A program made the position numbers and the translations under genes. Positions 17,701-24,629 of a stretch of 33,513 nt of DNA are shown here, in pieces. Positions within the stretch are counted from its first letter, which is position 1. The number at the start of each line of letters is the position of its first letter. This stretch comes from Alphaproteobacteria bacterium (GTDB lineage: Bacteria; Pseudomonadota; Alphaproteobacteria; DSM-16000; Inquilinaceae), in contig JAAAOG010000158.1 of assembly GCA_009909005.1 (NCBI GenBank), positions 1-33,513 of the forward strand, read 5' to 3'. Below the pieces are notes generated by a model that worked only from the letters and a program-made list of their open reading frames with translations, had not been told where the DNA came from and searched no databases.

Positions 17701-18022
17701 TGCTGGCCCTCGGCGTCATCCCGCCCCGGATCATCGGGACAAAGACATCATCGGAAAATAGAGAATAACAATCTCTAGTTTCCTGCACTCTTTCCGGATC
17801 CTATATGTGAACAGGATAGTTCGGACGACACGTCAACATTGCCCCGGATGGATTAATATTCGGTTATGCTTTTCTCGCGGCGTCGCTGGTAAAATTCACT
17901 TTATTTGCCCGTCTAACTTGAAGCCGGCCCGATGCCTGAGAGAGAAGAGCTGCTTATGGATTGACAGGCCGCCGTCTGCGCCTCACATCGCGATGAGCTT
18001 AGACCCAAGACAGGACCGGGAA
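17701..18022. other. Intergenic region between the kinase gene and the DUF1902 gene
   Basis: This 322-bp divergent region is AT-richer than its flanks (for example around 17750-17780 and 17850-17910). It must hold promoters for both neighbours, but no consensus could be assigned. The palindrome at 17753-17783 is its clearest structure. The DUF1902 reading frame extends upstream to 17807, but that extension has no family features. Confidence 0.45.
17753..17783. promoter_or_regulatory. AT-rich imperfect palindrome upstream of the histidine kinase gene
   Basis: GGAAAATAGAGA (17753-17764) pairs with TCTCTAGTTTCC (17772-17783) with one A/G mismatch, around a seven-base centre. It is 53 bp from the kinase start codon on the minus strand. 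It could be an operator or a leader hairpin; no regulator is known. Confidence 0.45.
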
Positions 18023-18256
18023 ATGCACGAAGGCCAGTACCGCGTCAACGCCGTGTATGACGAAGATGCCGAGCAGTGGACGGCGAAAAGTCCCCAGGTG
18101 CCGGGCTTCTCCTGTGAGGCTGAGACCCTGGAAGAGTTGCTGGATGCCCTGCGAAAGGAAATGCCGCCGGCGGCCGAGGCGGCACACGGCCCGCCGATCG
18201 GCGATTTCGACCGGGAAGTGCGCATCACGACCGCCTTCCCAGCCTGCGGGTGTTGA
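18023..18256 (+). CDS. Small DUF1902/HicB-like protein
   Basis: A 77-residue protein with the compact fold signature YRVNAVYDEDAEQWTAKSP (about 5-23), then VPGFSCEAETLEELLDALRK, typical of DUF1902 and related HicB-type antitoxin domains. These often pair with a HicA-type toxin, but no HicA-like frame was found on either side, so it appears to be an orphan. The start ATG 18023 is placed just before the domain; in-frame ATG 17993 is an alternative, and neither has a strong ribosome binding site. The C-terminal part ends TAFPACGC. A role as a toxin-antitoxin component is not supported by the context. Confidence 0.65.
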   Translation: MHEGQYRVNAVYDEDAEQWTAKSPQVPGFSCEAETLEELLDALRKEMPPAAEAAHGPPIGDFDREVRITTAFPACGC

Positions 18257-18352
18257 ACCGTGTGACCGGGACGGCATGTGCGCCGGGTGTGGGCGAACGT
18301 AAGCGAACCCTAGCATTCCCCGTCAGCGCATGGATGGCCAACGCGACTGCGG

Positions 18353-18391
18353 CTACACCGGCCAAGCCTCCAACCGGCAGGCCGAGTCGCG
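18353..18391 (-). pseudogene. Vestigial 3' end of a tenA paralogue
   Basis: Read on the minus strand, this segment encodes DSACRLEAWPV and a TAG stop, almost identical to the C-terminus of the intact TenA at 19076 (DSAYRLEAWPV). At DNA level 18358-18393 matches 19081-19116 at 31 of 36 bases. Several differences are synonymous. The similarity stops abruptly at the upstream side of the gene, so only the last dozen codons remain. The two copies form direct repeats flanking the cupin gene. Confidence 0.75.
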
Positions 18392-18555
18392 GATGACTAC
18401 AAGGCCCGCCTCAAAAAATGGCCCTTGTCTTTTTCCACGGCGGGACATATGAGCTCTTCCTCGATCCCGCGCGGAAGGTTGGCGAAGTCCTCGGGACAGT
18501 CGAACCGGCGCCGCGTCTTCGGGATTGCTCGTCAACACAAGGACAACAGGCCACT

Positions 18556-19041
18556 ATGCCCGCGCTGCTTCCTGTCGTGACCGATGCCGCCTCCGTACCG
18601 GCGCTGGAGGCTTTCGACTCGACAATACGAACGCTGATTTCCTCCGCCGACAGCAATGGCGCCATCTCGATTATGCAAATCATCGCCGAGCCGCAATCGG
18701 GCCCGCCGCTTCATGTCCATGCTCGCGAGGATGAGCTGTTCTTCGTCGAGGACGGCGATGTCGGCTTTTTCTGCGAAGGCAGGCTCTGGCGAGGCGCCCC
18801 CGGCACGCAGGTGTTCCTGCCCCGCGGCGTGCCGCATACCTGGTACAATTATGGCGCCACCCCTGCCCGTCTGCTGGTGACCTGCGTGCCCGGCGGCTTC
18901 GAAGGCTATTTCCCCGCGGTGCTTGCGAGGACGGCGGGCTTGACGGACGTGGCGGCGGGCCTCGCCGCCGCCGGTGCGGAGTTCGGCATCGAGCTTCTGG
19001 GACCCAATCCCCTTGCCGAACCCCTGAGCGAGCCGGTGTAG
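18556..19041 (+). CDS. Cupin-domain protein
   Basis: A 161-residue single-domain cupin. The metal-binding motif 1 is seen as PPLHVHAREDELFFVEDGDVGF (about 54-75; two histidines and a glutamate) and motif 2 as FLPRGVPHTWYNYG (about 91-104; one histidine), so a metal site is likely. The C-terminal helical part (FEGYF...LAEPL) resembles quercetinase-like or small stress-type cupins, but a substrate cannot be assigned. The ATG at 18556 follows an AGG and gives the usual length for the family; the frame is open further upstream without family features. It lies between the tenA remnant and tenA itself and converges on the thi operon with a 34-bp gap. Confidence 0.83.
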   Translation: MPALLPVVTDAASVPALEAFDSTIRTLISSADSNGAISIMQIIAEPQSGPPLHVHAREDELFFVEDGDVGFFCEGRLWRGAPGTQVFLPRGVPHTWYNYGATPARLLVTCVPGGFEGYFPAVLARTAGLTDVAAGLAAAGAEFGIELLGPNPLAEPLSEPV

Positions 19042-19075
19042 GCGACAGCGAGGGAGCGCGAGCGCAAAGGCCGGC

Positions 19076-19741
19076 TCAGACCGGCCAGGCCTCCAGCCGG
19101 TAGGCCGAGTCCCAGAACATCCACTCATATTGGGTGGAGCGGCGGAAGGCGTGATGCATTGCCGCCCGGACGGCCTCGGTGGTGCCGGCGGCGGCGCGGT
19201 CGGCGATCGCCTTGACCGCCTCGACCGCCTCGCCGAAGGCCGGGTCGGTATAGGTGTCGATCCACGCCTGGTAGGGATTGTCCGGCGCCGCCGATTTGGC
19301 GATCGCCATCCCGACATCCCAATAGACCCAGAAGCAGGGCAGGATCGCCGCAACAAGCACCTCATAGGGCTCGGTCTGGGCGGTGGCGACAAGGAAGTCG
19401 GTATAGGCCTGGCAGGCGGGCGAGCGGTCGGCCCGGGCCGCCTGGGCCGGGTCCAGCCCGAATTTCCGGAAAAACGTCTCGTGCAGCGCCCGCTCGACGA
19501 CCACCGCCTCCCGCGCCGCACCGGCAAAGGCGATCAGCGCGTCGGGGTCGGGCGCCTTGGCCGCGGCGATCGCCAGGGCCCGGCCATAGGCGACGAGATA
19601 GAGCGAGTCCTGGACCATATAGGCCTGGAAGCGCCCTTCGTTCAGCGTGCCGGCGGCGAGCTCCTGGTTGAACGGCAAATCGTGGATGGCCCGGCGCAGC
19701 GGCGCGACGGCGGTCCAGGCCTCTTCGGTGAAGGCGGTCAT
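19076..19741 (-). CDS. tenA: TenA family aminopyrimidine aminohydrolase (thiaminase II)
   Basis: TenA hydrolyses aminomethyl pyrimidine breakdown products of thiamine to HMP, or thiamine itself, for salvage. The 221-residue all-helical protein has D45 (YMVQDSLYL), the catalytic C136 in ILPCFWVYWDVG, and the ending YEWMFWDSAYRLEAWPV. The ATG at 19741 is chosen because a GTGAGG lies at the right distance; a GTG start 12 bp upstream would remove that spacing. It is the last gene of the thi operon, 35 bp after thiD. Its product would feed HMP to ThiD. A truncated copy of its 3' end lies about 720 bp further on. Confidence 0.93.
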   Translation of the reverse strand: MTAFTEEAWTAVAPLRRAIHDLPFNQELAAGTLNEGRFQAYMVQDSLYLVAYGRALAIAAAKAPDPDALIAFAGAAREAVVVERALHETFFRKFGLDPAQAARADRSPACQAYTDFLVATAQTEPYEVLVAAILPCFWVYWDVGMAIAKSAAPDNPYQAWIDTYTDPAFGEAVEAVKAIADRAAAGTTEAVRAAMHHAFRRSTQYEWMFWDSAYRLEAWPV

Positions 19742-19776
19742 GGCGAACCTCACAAGGGTCGGGGGCGGTTGGCTGA

Positions 19777-20592
19777 TCAGGCGGCCGGTGGAGCGGGCCA
19801 GAGCGCGTGGAAATGGTGCACCGGCCCGTGGCCATGGCCGACGCTCAGCCGGTCGGCGGCGGCGATGGCGGCGGTGACATAGGTCTTGGCCTCGGCCACC
19901 GCGACGGCCGGGTTGCCGTGCCGCGGCAGCAGTGCTGCGATGGCCGCCGACAGGGTGCAGCCGGTGCCGTGGGTGTTGCGGGTGGCGATGCGGCGGGCCG
20001 GCAGCTCGACATAGTCGTCGCCGTCATAGAGCAGGTCGAAACTCTCGGTGCCGGCCAGATGCCCGCCCTTCAGCAGCACCAGGCGCGGCCCCAGGGCGTG
20101 CAGCGCCCGCGCCGCCTCGCGCATCGCCTCGGGCGCCTCCGGCGCCGGCCGGTCGAGCAGCACCCCGGCCTCGGGCAGGTTCGGCGTGATGAGTTCGGCC
20201 AGCGGCACCAGGCGCTCGCGCACCGCCATTACGGCGTTCTCGTCGAGCAGCCGGTCGCCGCTCTTGGCGACCATGACGGGGTCGAGCACCACCCGCTTCG
20301 CCCGGTGCGCCGCCAGCCGCTCGGCGACCGCCGCGACCGCTTCGCTCACGCCGACCATGCCGATCTTCAGCGCATCGACCCGGACATCGGCGAAGATCGC
20401 ATCGATCTGGGCGGCGATGAAATCCGGCGGCACCGGATGAATGCCGGTGACCGCCCGGGTGTTCTGGGCGGTCAGGGCGGTCAGGGCGGCCATGCCATAG
20501 GCGCCCAGGGCGGAGAAGGCCTTGAGGTCGGCCTGGATGCCGGCGCCGCCCGACGGGTCGGACCCGGCGATGGTCAGAACATTGGGGATCAT
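19777..20592 (-). CDS. thiD: Hydroxymethylpyrimidine/phosphomethylpyrimidine kinase ThiD
   Basis: ThiD phosphorylates HMP and then HMP-P to HMP-PP in the pyrimidine branch of thiamine synthesis. The 271-residue ribokinase-fold protein shows TIAGSDPSGGAGIQADLKAF (7-26), DPVMVAKSGDRLL (104-116), ITPNLPEA (135-142) and the anion-hole motif HGTGCTLSAAI with C212. The length is typical. The start overlaps the thiE stop by 4 bp (ATGA), indicating translational coupling. The C-terminus ends with HGHGPVHHFHALW, a common ending in proteobacterial ThiD. It is regulated with thiM and thiE by the upstream TPP riboswitch. Confidence 0.96.
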   Translation of the reverse strand: MIPNVLTIAGSDPSGGAGIQADLKAFSALGAYGMAALTALTAQNTRAVTGIHPVPPDFIAAQIDAIFADVRVDALKIGMVGVSEAVAAVAERLAAHRAKRVVLDPVMVAKSGDRLLDENAVMAVRERLVPLAELITPNLPEAGVLLDRPAPEAPEAMREAARALHALGPRLVLLKGGHLAGTESFDLLYDGDDYVELPARRIATRNTHGTGCTLSAAIAALLPRHGNPAVAVAEAKTYVTAAIAAADRLSVGHGHGPVHHFHALWPAPPAA

Positions 20593-21257
20593 GGCTGTCT
20601 CTCCTGCGGGCGCGCAGCCTTTTCCGCCTCGACGGCGGACCGGAGCGCGCGGGCCGCGGCTTCGGGGTCGGCCGCGGCGCAGATCGCCGAGACCACGGCG
20701 ATGCCGTCGGCGCCGGCGGCCAGCGGCCGGGCCAGGGTGTCCAGGTTGAGCCCGCCGATCGCCACCACGGGCACGGAGAGGCGGCGGCAGAGATCGGCAA
20801 AGGCCGCGGGCGACAGGGCCTCGGCGTCGGCCTTGGTCGGCGTCGCCGCCACCGCTCCGACCCCGGCATAGTCGACGATGGCCGGGTCGAGCGCCGCCAG
20901 CTCCGCCTCGCAGCCGACCGACTGCCCGATAACCGCCTCCGGCCCGAGCATCTGCCGCGCCAGGGACGGCGGCATGTCCTCGGACCCGACATGCACCCCG
21001 TCGGCGCCGGCGGCCCAGGCGACGTCGACCCGGTCGTTGATCAGCAGCGGCACCCCGGCCGGCTGCAGCACCGCCTGCAGGGCGCGAGCCTGCTCGATCA
21101 GGGCACGGGTCGGCGCCGTCTTGTCGCGCAGCTGCACCAGGGTGACGCCGCCCCGGACGGCCGCGGCGACGATGTCGGCCAGCGGCCGGCCGCCGGTCAG
21201 CGCCGCGTCGGTGACCAGATAGAGCGACAGGTCGAAGGCGGGCCGGGCTCGGCTCAT
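20589..21257 (-). CDS. thiE: Thiamine phosphate synthase ThiE
   Basis: ThiE joins HMP-PP and HET-P (or carboxythiazole phosphate) to give thiamine monophosphate. The 222-residue TIM-barrel protein has the early strand LYLVTDAAL, the motif GGVTLVQLRDKTAPTRAL (about 35-52), LLINDRVDVAWAAGADGVHVGSEDMP (about 70-95, with the metal-binding aspartate), IGQSVG, PTKADAEAL and the phosphate-binding VVAIGGLN and AAGADGIAVVSAI near the end. The ATG at 21257 overlaps the thiM stop as ATGA. All catalytic blocks are present. Position between thiM and thiD makes a complete salvage module. Confidence 0.96.
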   Translation of the reverse strand: MSRARPAFDLSLYLVTDAALTGGRPLADIVAAAVRGGVTLVQLRDKTAPTRALIEQARALQAVLQPAGVPLLINDRVDVAWAAGADGVHVGSEDMPPSLARQMLGPEAVIGQSVGCEAELAALDPAIVDYAGVGAVAATPTKADAEALSPAAFADLCRRLSVPVVAIGGLNLDTLARPLAAGADGIAVVSAICAAADPEAAARALRSAVEAEKAARPQERQP

Positions 21258-22060
21258 CTCAGGCGCACCCGGTCGGCAATCCGCTGCCCGTCGAGATCGA
21301 AGAGCAGGTCGAGCAACCGCAACTGGAACGAGCCGGGGCCGTTGCAGCCTTCGGCCGCGATTTCGCCGGCGATCCCGAACACCGCCAGGGCATGGGCGAC
21401 GGCGGTCAGGGGATCCGGCTCGATCGCGAGGAAGGCGCCGGCAATGGCCGAGACGGCACAACCAGTGCCGGTCACCCGGGTCATCATCGGATCGCCGTTA
21501 TGGCATTCGACGATCCGCTCGCCATCGGTGATCAGGTCGACCGCACCGGTGATAGCCACCACCGCCCCGGTCGCCTCGGCGAGGCTGCGGGCGCCGGCCA
21601 GGGCATCGCGGCTGCCCGCCGTGCTGTCGACGCCGCGGCCCTTGCCGCCGGCGGTCCCGGCCAGGCTCATGATCTCCGAGGCATTGCCGCGGATCGCCGT
21701 CGGGCGGTGCCAGAGAAGCTCGCCGGCGACGCGGGTGCGATAGCCGAGCACGCCGACCGCCACCGGATCGAGCAGCCAGGGCAGGCCGGTCTCCTGCGCC
21801 TTGGCCGCAGCCAGCCGCATCGCCGCCGCACTGTCGCCGTTGATGGTGCCGAGATTGATGACCAGCGCCGAGGCGGCTGCGACCATCTCCTCCACCTCCT
21901 CGGTGGAATCGGTCATGACCGGCGAGGCACCGAGCGCCAACAAAATGTTGGCGGTGCTGTTGGTGACGACGGCGTTGGTGATGTTGTGGACCAGCGGCGC
22001 CGTGTCGCGCAGCCGGGACAGGCTCGCCCACACCGCGTCCGCTCTCAAGGAGTGCGCCAT
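21254..22060 (-). CDS. thiM: Hydroxyethylthiazole kinase ThiM
   Basis: ThiM phosphorylates 5-(2-hydroxyethyl)-4-methylthiazole for thiamine salvage. The 268-residue ribokinase-like protein has PLVHNITNAVVTNSTANILLALGASPVM (about 22-49), INLGTIN, LDPVAVGVLGYRT and the catalytic VTGTGCAVSAI. The ATG at 22060 follows an AAAGGA and gives the normal length; the frame is open further upstream, but that part is the riboswitch leader. It is the first gene after the TPP riboswitch, and the presence of ThiM rather than ThiG or ThiC marks this operon as salvage-oriented. Confidence 0.96.
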   Translation of the reverse strand: MAHSLRADAVWASLSRLRDTAPLVHNITNAVVTNSTANILLALGASPVMTDSTEEVEEMVAAASALVINLGTINGDSAAAMRLAAAKAQETGLPWLLDPVAVGVLGYRTRVAGELLWHRPTAIRGNASEIMSLAGTAGGKGRGVDSTAGSRDALAGARSLAEATGAVVAITGAVDLITDGERIVECHNGDPMMTRVTGTGCAVSAIAGAFLAIEPDPLTAVAHALAVFGIAGEIAAEGCNGPGSFQLRLLDLLFDLDGQRIADRVRLR

Positions 22061-22140
22061 TGGCTCGTCCTTTCCGTCGGGTCGTTCCGGAGAGGAGAGC
22101 CGGGACGCCGTGGCGGGATCGTGGAAGGCCGCCGGCGCCG

Positions 22141-22223
22141 CGTGACCGCTCCCTTCGCCGGCATGACCCGGATCAGGTTCGACGGGTATGATCTCAGCCC
22201 CGGATGGGGCACCCCGTGTCACG
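22141..22223 (-). promoter_or_regulatory. TPP riboswitch (THI box)
   Basis: On the minus strand the leader reads GGGGTGCC, GGGGCTGAGA, ACCCGTCGAACCTGATC and GCCGGCGAAGGGAG in the standard order of the thiamine pyrophosphate aptamer. The closing stem P1 is formed by 22218-22223 with 22141-22146 (GTCACG/CGTGAC on the plus strand). It lies 80 bp upstream of the thiM ATG, so TPP binding probably lowers expression of thiM-thiE-thiD-tenA. In GC-rich proteobacteria this is often by masking translation initiation. Confidence 0.96.
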
Positions 22224-22254
22224 AAACCTCAACGTAATGCCGGCGGACGCCCTG

Positions 22255-23484
22255 TCAAGCCACCCGGCGCGCCCGGGCCCGGCGCACCGCCGGCGGCACC
22301 AGGGCCGTAGCCAGGGCGATATAGACGATGAACAGCAGCAATATGGTCTCGATCCCGGTGCCGGCATCGAGCAGCCAGCCCATCAGCGCCGGGGCGGCGG
22401 CTGTCGACACCACCATCAGCGACAGGAACAGCGAGCGGATGGCGCCGAGATGCGCGGTGCCGTAGACCTCCGCCAGCAAGGCTCCGTGGCCTGTGTTGAA
22501 GGCGCCCATGGTCAGGCCGGCCAGGGCCATGTAGGCAAAGATGACCGGCGGCGCCTCAAGCGTGCTCAGCAGTGCCAGGCCCACCGCATGGGGCAGCAGC
22601 ACGAGCACGAACAGACGCAAAGCGCCCGTCCGGTCGACCAGCACCCCGGTGCCCAGCGCCCCGGCTATGGTGGCGAGGGCATAGACGGCGAAGCCGGCGG
22701 CGAACAGCGGCAGCGTCCAGCCCTTGGCCGCGACCAGCGTCGTCTGGTTGAAGAACACGCCGGTGTTGATGAAGGCCGGCGCCAGCATCGCCGGCAGCAG
22801 CAGAAAGAACACCGGGTCGCGCAGCATCTCGGCCCGCGACCAGTGGCGCACGCCCGCCTCCGGGGTCGCAGCGCCGCCGACATAGGCGGCATGGCGGGCC
22901 GCATGGCCGCGCAGCAGCCAGAGAACCAGCGGCACCAGCCCGACCGCCAGAACCAGCCCGATCGTGCCCCAGGCCTGGCGCCAGCCGAGCGCCGCGATCA
23001 GCCCGACCGCGATCGGCGGCATCACCGCCTCCGATCCGGCAAAGCCCAGAGAAGCGAGCGACAGGGCGCGCCCCCTCCCCTCTCTGAAATAGCGGGCCAT
23101 GGCCGTGGCCGAGACATGGCTCATCAGCCCCTGGCCGAAAAAGCGCAGCAGCAGAAAGGCCAGGAAGAGAAACACCACTGAAGCGACCGGCACCGCCGCC
23201 ATGAACAGACAGGCGCCCGCGACCCCGGCCGCCACCAGGCCGGCATAGAGGCGCAGGTCGAGCCGGTCGATCAGCGGTCCGACGGCCAGCATCAGCCCGG
23301 CAGAGCTCAGCGTCGCCAGGCCGTAGACCGTCCCCAGCCCGCCATGGCCGAGACCGAACAGCGCCCGCAAATCGGCATTGAACAGGGCGATGAAATAGGT
23401 CTGGCCGAAGGCGGAGAAGAACGCCATGGCAAAGCCGAAGGCGAGAAAGCGCCGGTTCGACAGGACGAAGCTGAGATAGCGCAC
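22255..23484 (-). CDS. Major facilitator superfamily transporter
   Basis: A 409-residue membrane protein with about twelve hydrophobic segments in two halves separated by a charged loop (about residues 190-215). The N-terminal half has FAMAFFSAFGQTYFIALF and the MFS motif-A-like GPLIDRLDLRL (about 70-80). The start codon is a GTG (23484); no strong ribosome binding site is visible. The substrate is unknown. The gene lies 32 bp upstream of the TPP riboswitch on the same strand, so it could read into the thi operon, but the aptamer would not control the transporter itself. A thiamine-precursor substrate is possible only by position. Confidence 0.86.
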   Translation of the reverse strand: MRYLSFVLSNRRFLAFGFAMAFFSAFGQTYFIALFNADLRALFGLGHGGLGTVYGLATLSSAGLMLAVGPLIDRLDLRLYAGLVAAGVAGACLFMAAVPVASVVFLFLAFLLLRFFGQGLMSHVSATAMARYFREGRGRALSLASLGFAGSEAVMPPIAVGLIAALGWRQAWGTIGLVLAVGLVPLVLWLLRGHAARHAAYVGGAATPEAGVRHWSRAEMLRDPVFFLLLPAMLAPAFINTGVFFNQTTLVAAKGWTLPLFAAGFAVYALATIAGALGTGVLVDRTGALRLFVLVLLPHAVGLALLSTLEAPPVIFAYMALAGLTMGAFNTGHGALLAEVYGTAHLGAIRSLFLSLMVVSTAAAPALMGWLLDAGTGIETILLLFIVYIALATALVPPAVRRARARRVA

Positions 23485-23893
23485 GGGCAGAGGACCGGAG
23501 CGAGCGATGGCGGAACGGCCGCCGGCAACCGCGCTACCATCCGCGCTTTCCCGGCCGCGGTAAATCTCGATCGGCAGGGCGCCCGCCGATCACAACCGGC
23601 CCGGTGTGTTCCGACCCGGCAATTCCGAAGACCCGGAGCGGCCTTCCCCAAGAGCGAGAACCTCGTAGACGGTCACCTCGTTCCTGAGGCCCATCCGCAC
23701 CGACCCGCATCGCGACAATGGGGCGAGGCGACCGACTGTCGGGGGCCTGTCCGGCCGCAAATGACCAATGAGAAAGGCCTCTAACGCCACATTTCTGTTA
23801 AATTTGTTTCATCTTGATTGTGATAATGGGGTTCGCGCATGATAGGCAGCGTGGCAAACTTCGGCGAAACCGGCAGGGTACCTGTGTCTCGAA
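23485..23893. other. Intergenic region between the MFS gene and the hypothetical gene
   Basis: A 409-bp divergent region. An AT-rich stretch at about 23796-23830 (AATTTGTTTCATCTTGATTG and a nearby GATAAT) is the most promoter-like part for the plus-strand gene that follows. Short open frames here show no recognisable protein features. Nothing else was seen. Confidence 0.45.
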
Positions 23894-24349
23894 ATGGAAA
23901 ATAACCCTTCCTCGACAGCCAAGAACCGGGTCGGGCTGGAGCCGGCCGTGGAGGCGGCTCACCAGCTGTTCATGGATAGAGTCGCGCAGTATCGGCGCGA
24001 GGTCTCGCCGAAGGCCGACGACAACTGTATTGCCAAGGCCCTCTCCGACGTGATCGAGGCCTGGCGATCGGTCTGTGCGGCAGAAAACGAACTGATCGAC
24101 ACGGCGGACGTGCCGAACGGGCGGGAGCACGTCCTCGAACATCTGTCCTTGACCGCATCGCTGTCGAACATTGCGTTCCAGTTCTCGCACGGCGAACGGA
24201 ACGGACGCCTGACCGACCTCCCGGTCTATGTCGAGGAATGGTTTGCCGAGCATCGCCGCCGTTACGACCGCTGGAGCATCCGGACGCGCGATACCCGGCT
24301 CGCAGCCGACGCCACGCCACCCCGCACCCTGCATCTCCACCGCACCTGA
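23894..24349 (+). CDS. Hypothetical protein
   Basis: A 151-residue predicted soluble protein with no family recognised. It is mainly helical in appearance: VEAAHQLFMDRVAQYRREV, then KALSDVIEAWRSVCAAENELID, then EHLSLTASLSNIAFQFSHGE. The C-terminal 25 residues are rich in Arg and Thr and look unstructured. There is no signal peptide or membrane segment. The start ATG has no clear ribosome binding site. Reasons for calling it are an AT-rich promoter-like segment upstream, codon use that fits the strand and no better overlapping frame. It could be a lineage-specific accessory gene, as it sits beside the Rpn-type nuclease gene. Confidence 0.5.
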   Translation: MENNPSSTAKNRVGLEPAVEAAHQLFMDRVAQYRREVSPKADDNCIAKALSDVIEAWRSVCAAENELIDTADVPNGREHVLEHLSLTASLSNIAFQFSHGERNGRLTDLPVYVEEWFAEHRRRYDRWSIRTRDTRLAADATPPRTLHLHRT

Positions 24350-24629
24350 GCGATCGGATGCTTGACGGTCGAGTACAAGCCTGCGCCTATATGGGCCATT
24401 GCTTATGCTTCCTAAGACCGACGGGCTCGGTCGACATTGCCCTCATGGGACGGGTATTTGACCTTTACCATCGTTTAACATTAGTCATCGCCAACTTTCT
24501 TTGGAAATACCCGCGCTTTTCCGCGCGACCGGCAGCAAGAGGCCGGCCGCCTGATTTGCTGCTGCTCGGATAGATCTCCTCAAGCACGGCGGATCGCGTA
24601 CCATGGCATGAGTCGCCGGAAGGTCGGTC
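24350..24629. other. Intergenic region upstream of the Rpn-type nuclease gene
   Basis: A 280-bp gap containing an AT-richer patch at about 24460-24500. No convincing gene, repeat or RNA was identified. An ATG at 24608 in another frame is probably not used; the GGAAGG at 24617-24622 serves the ATG at 24630. Confidence 0.4.

Noticed and set aside
17807-18022. Extended N-terminus of the DUF1902 protein
   Set aside because: The frame is open, but the extra 72 residues are Cys/Arg/Ile-rich without family similarity and cover AT-rich promoter-like DNA.
23590-23790. Short minus-strand open frame between the MFS and hypothetical genes
   Set aside because: No ribosome binding site, no domain and unremarkable composition.
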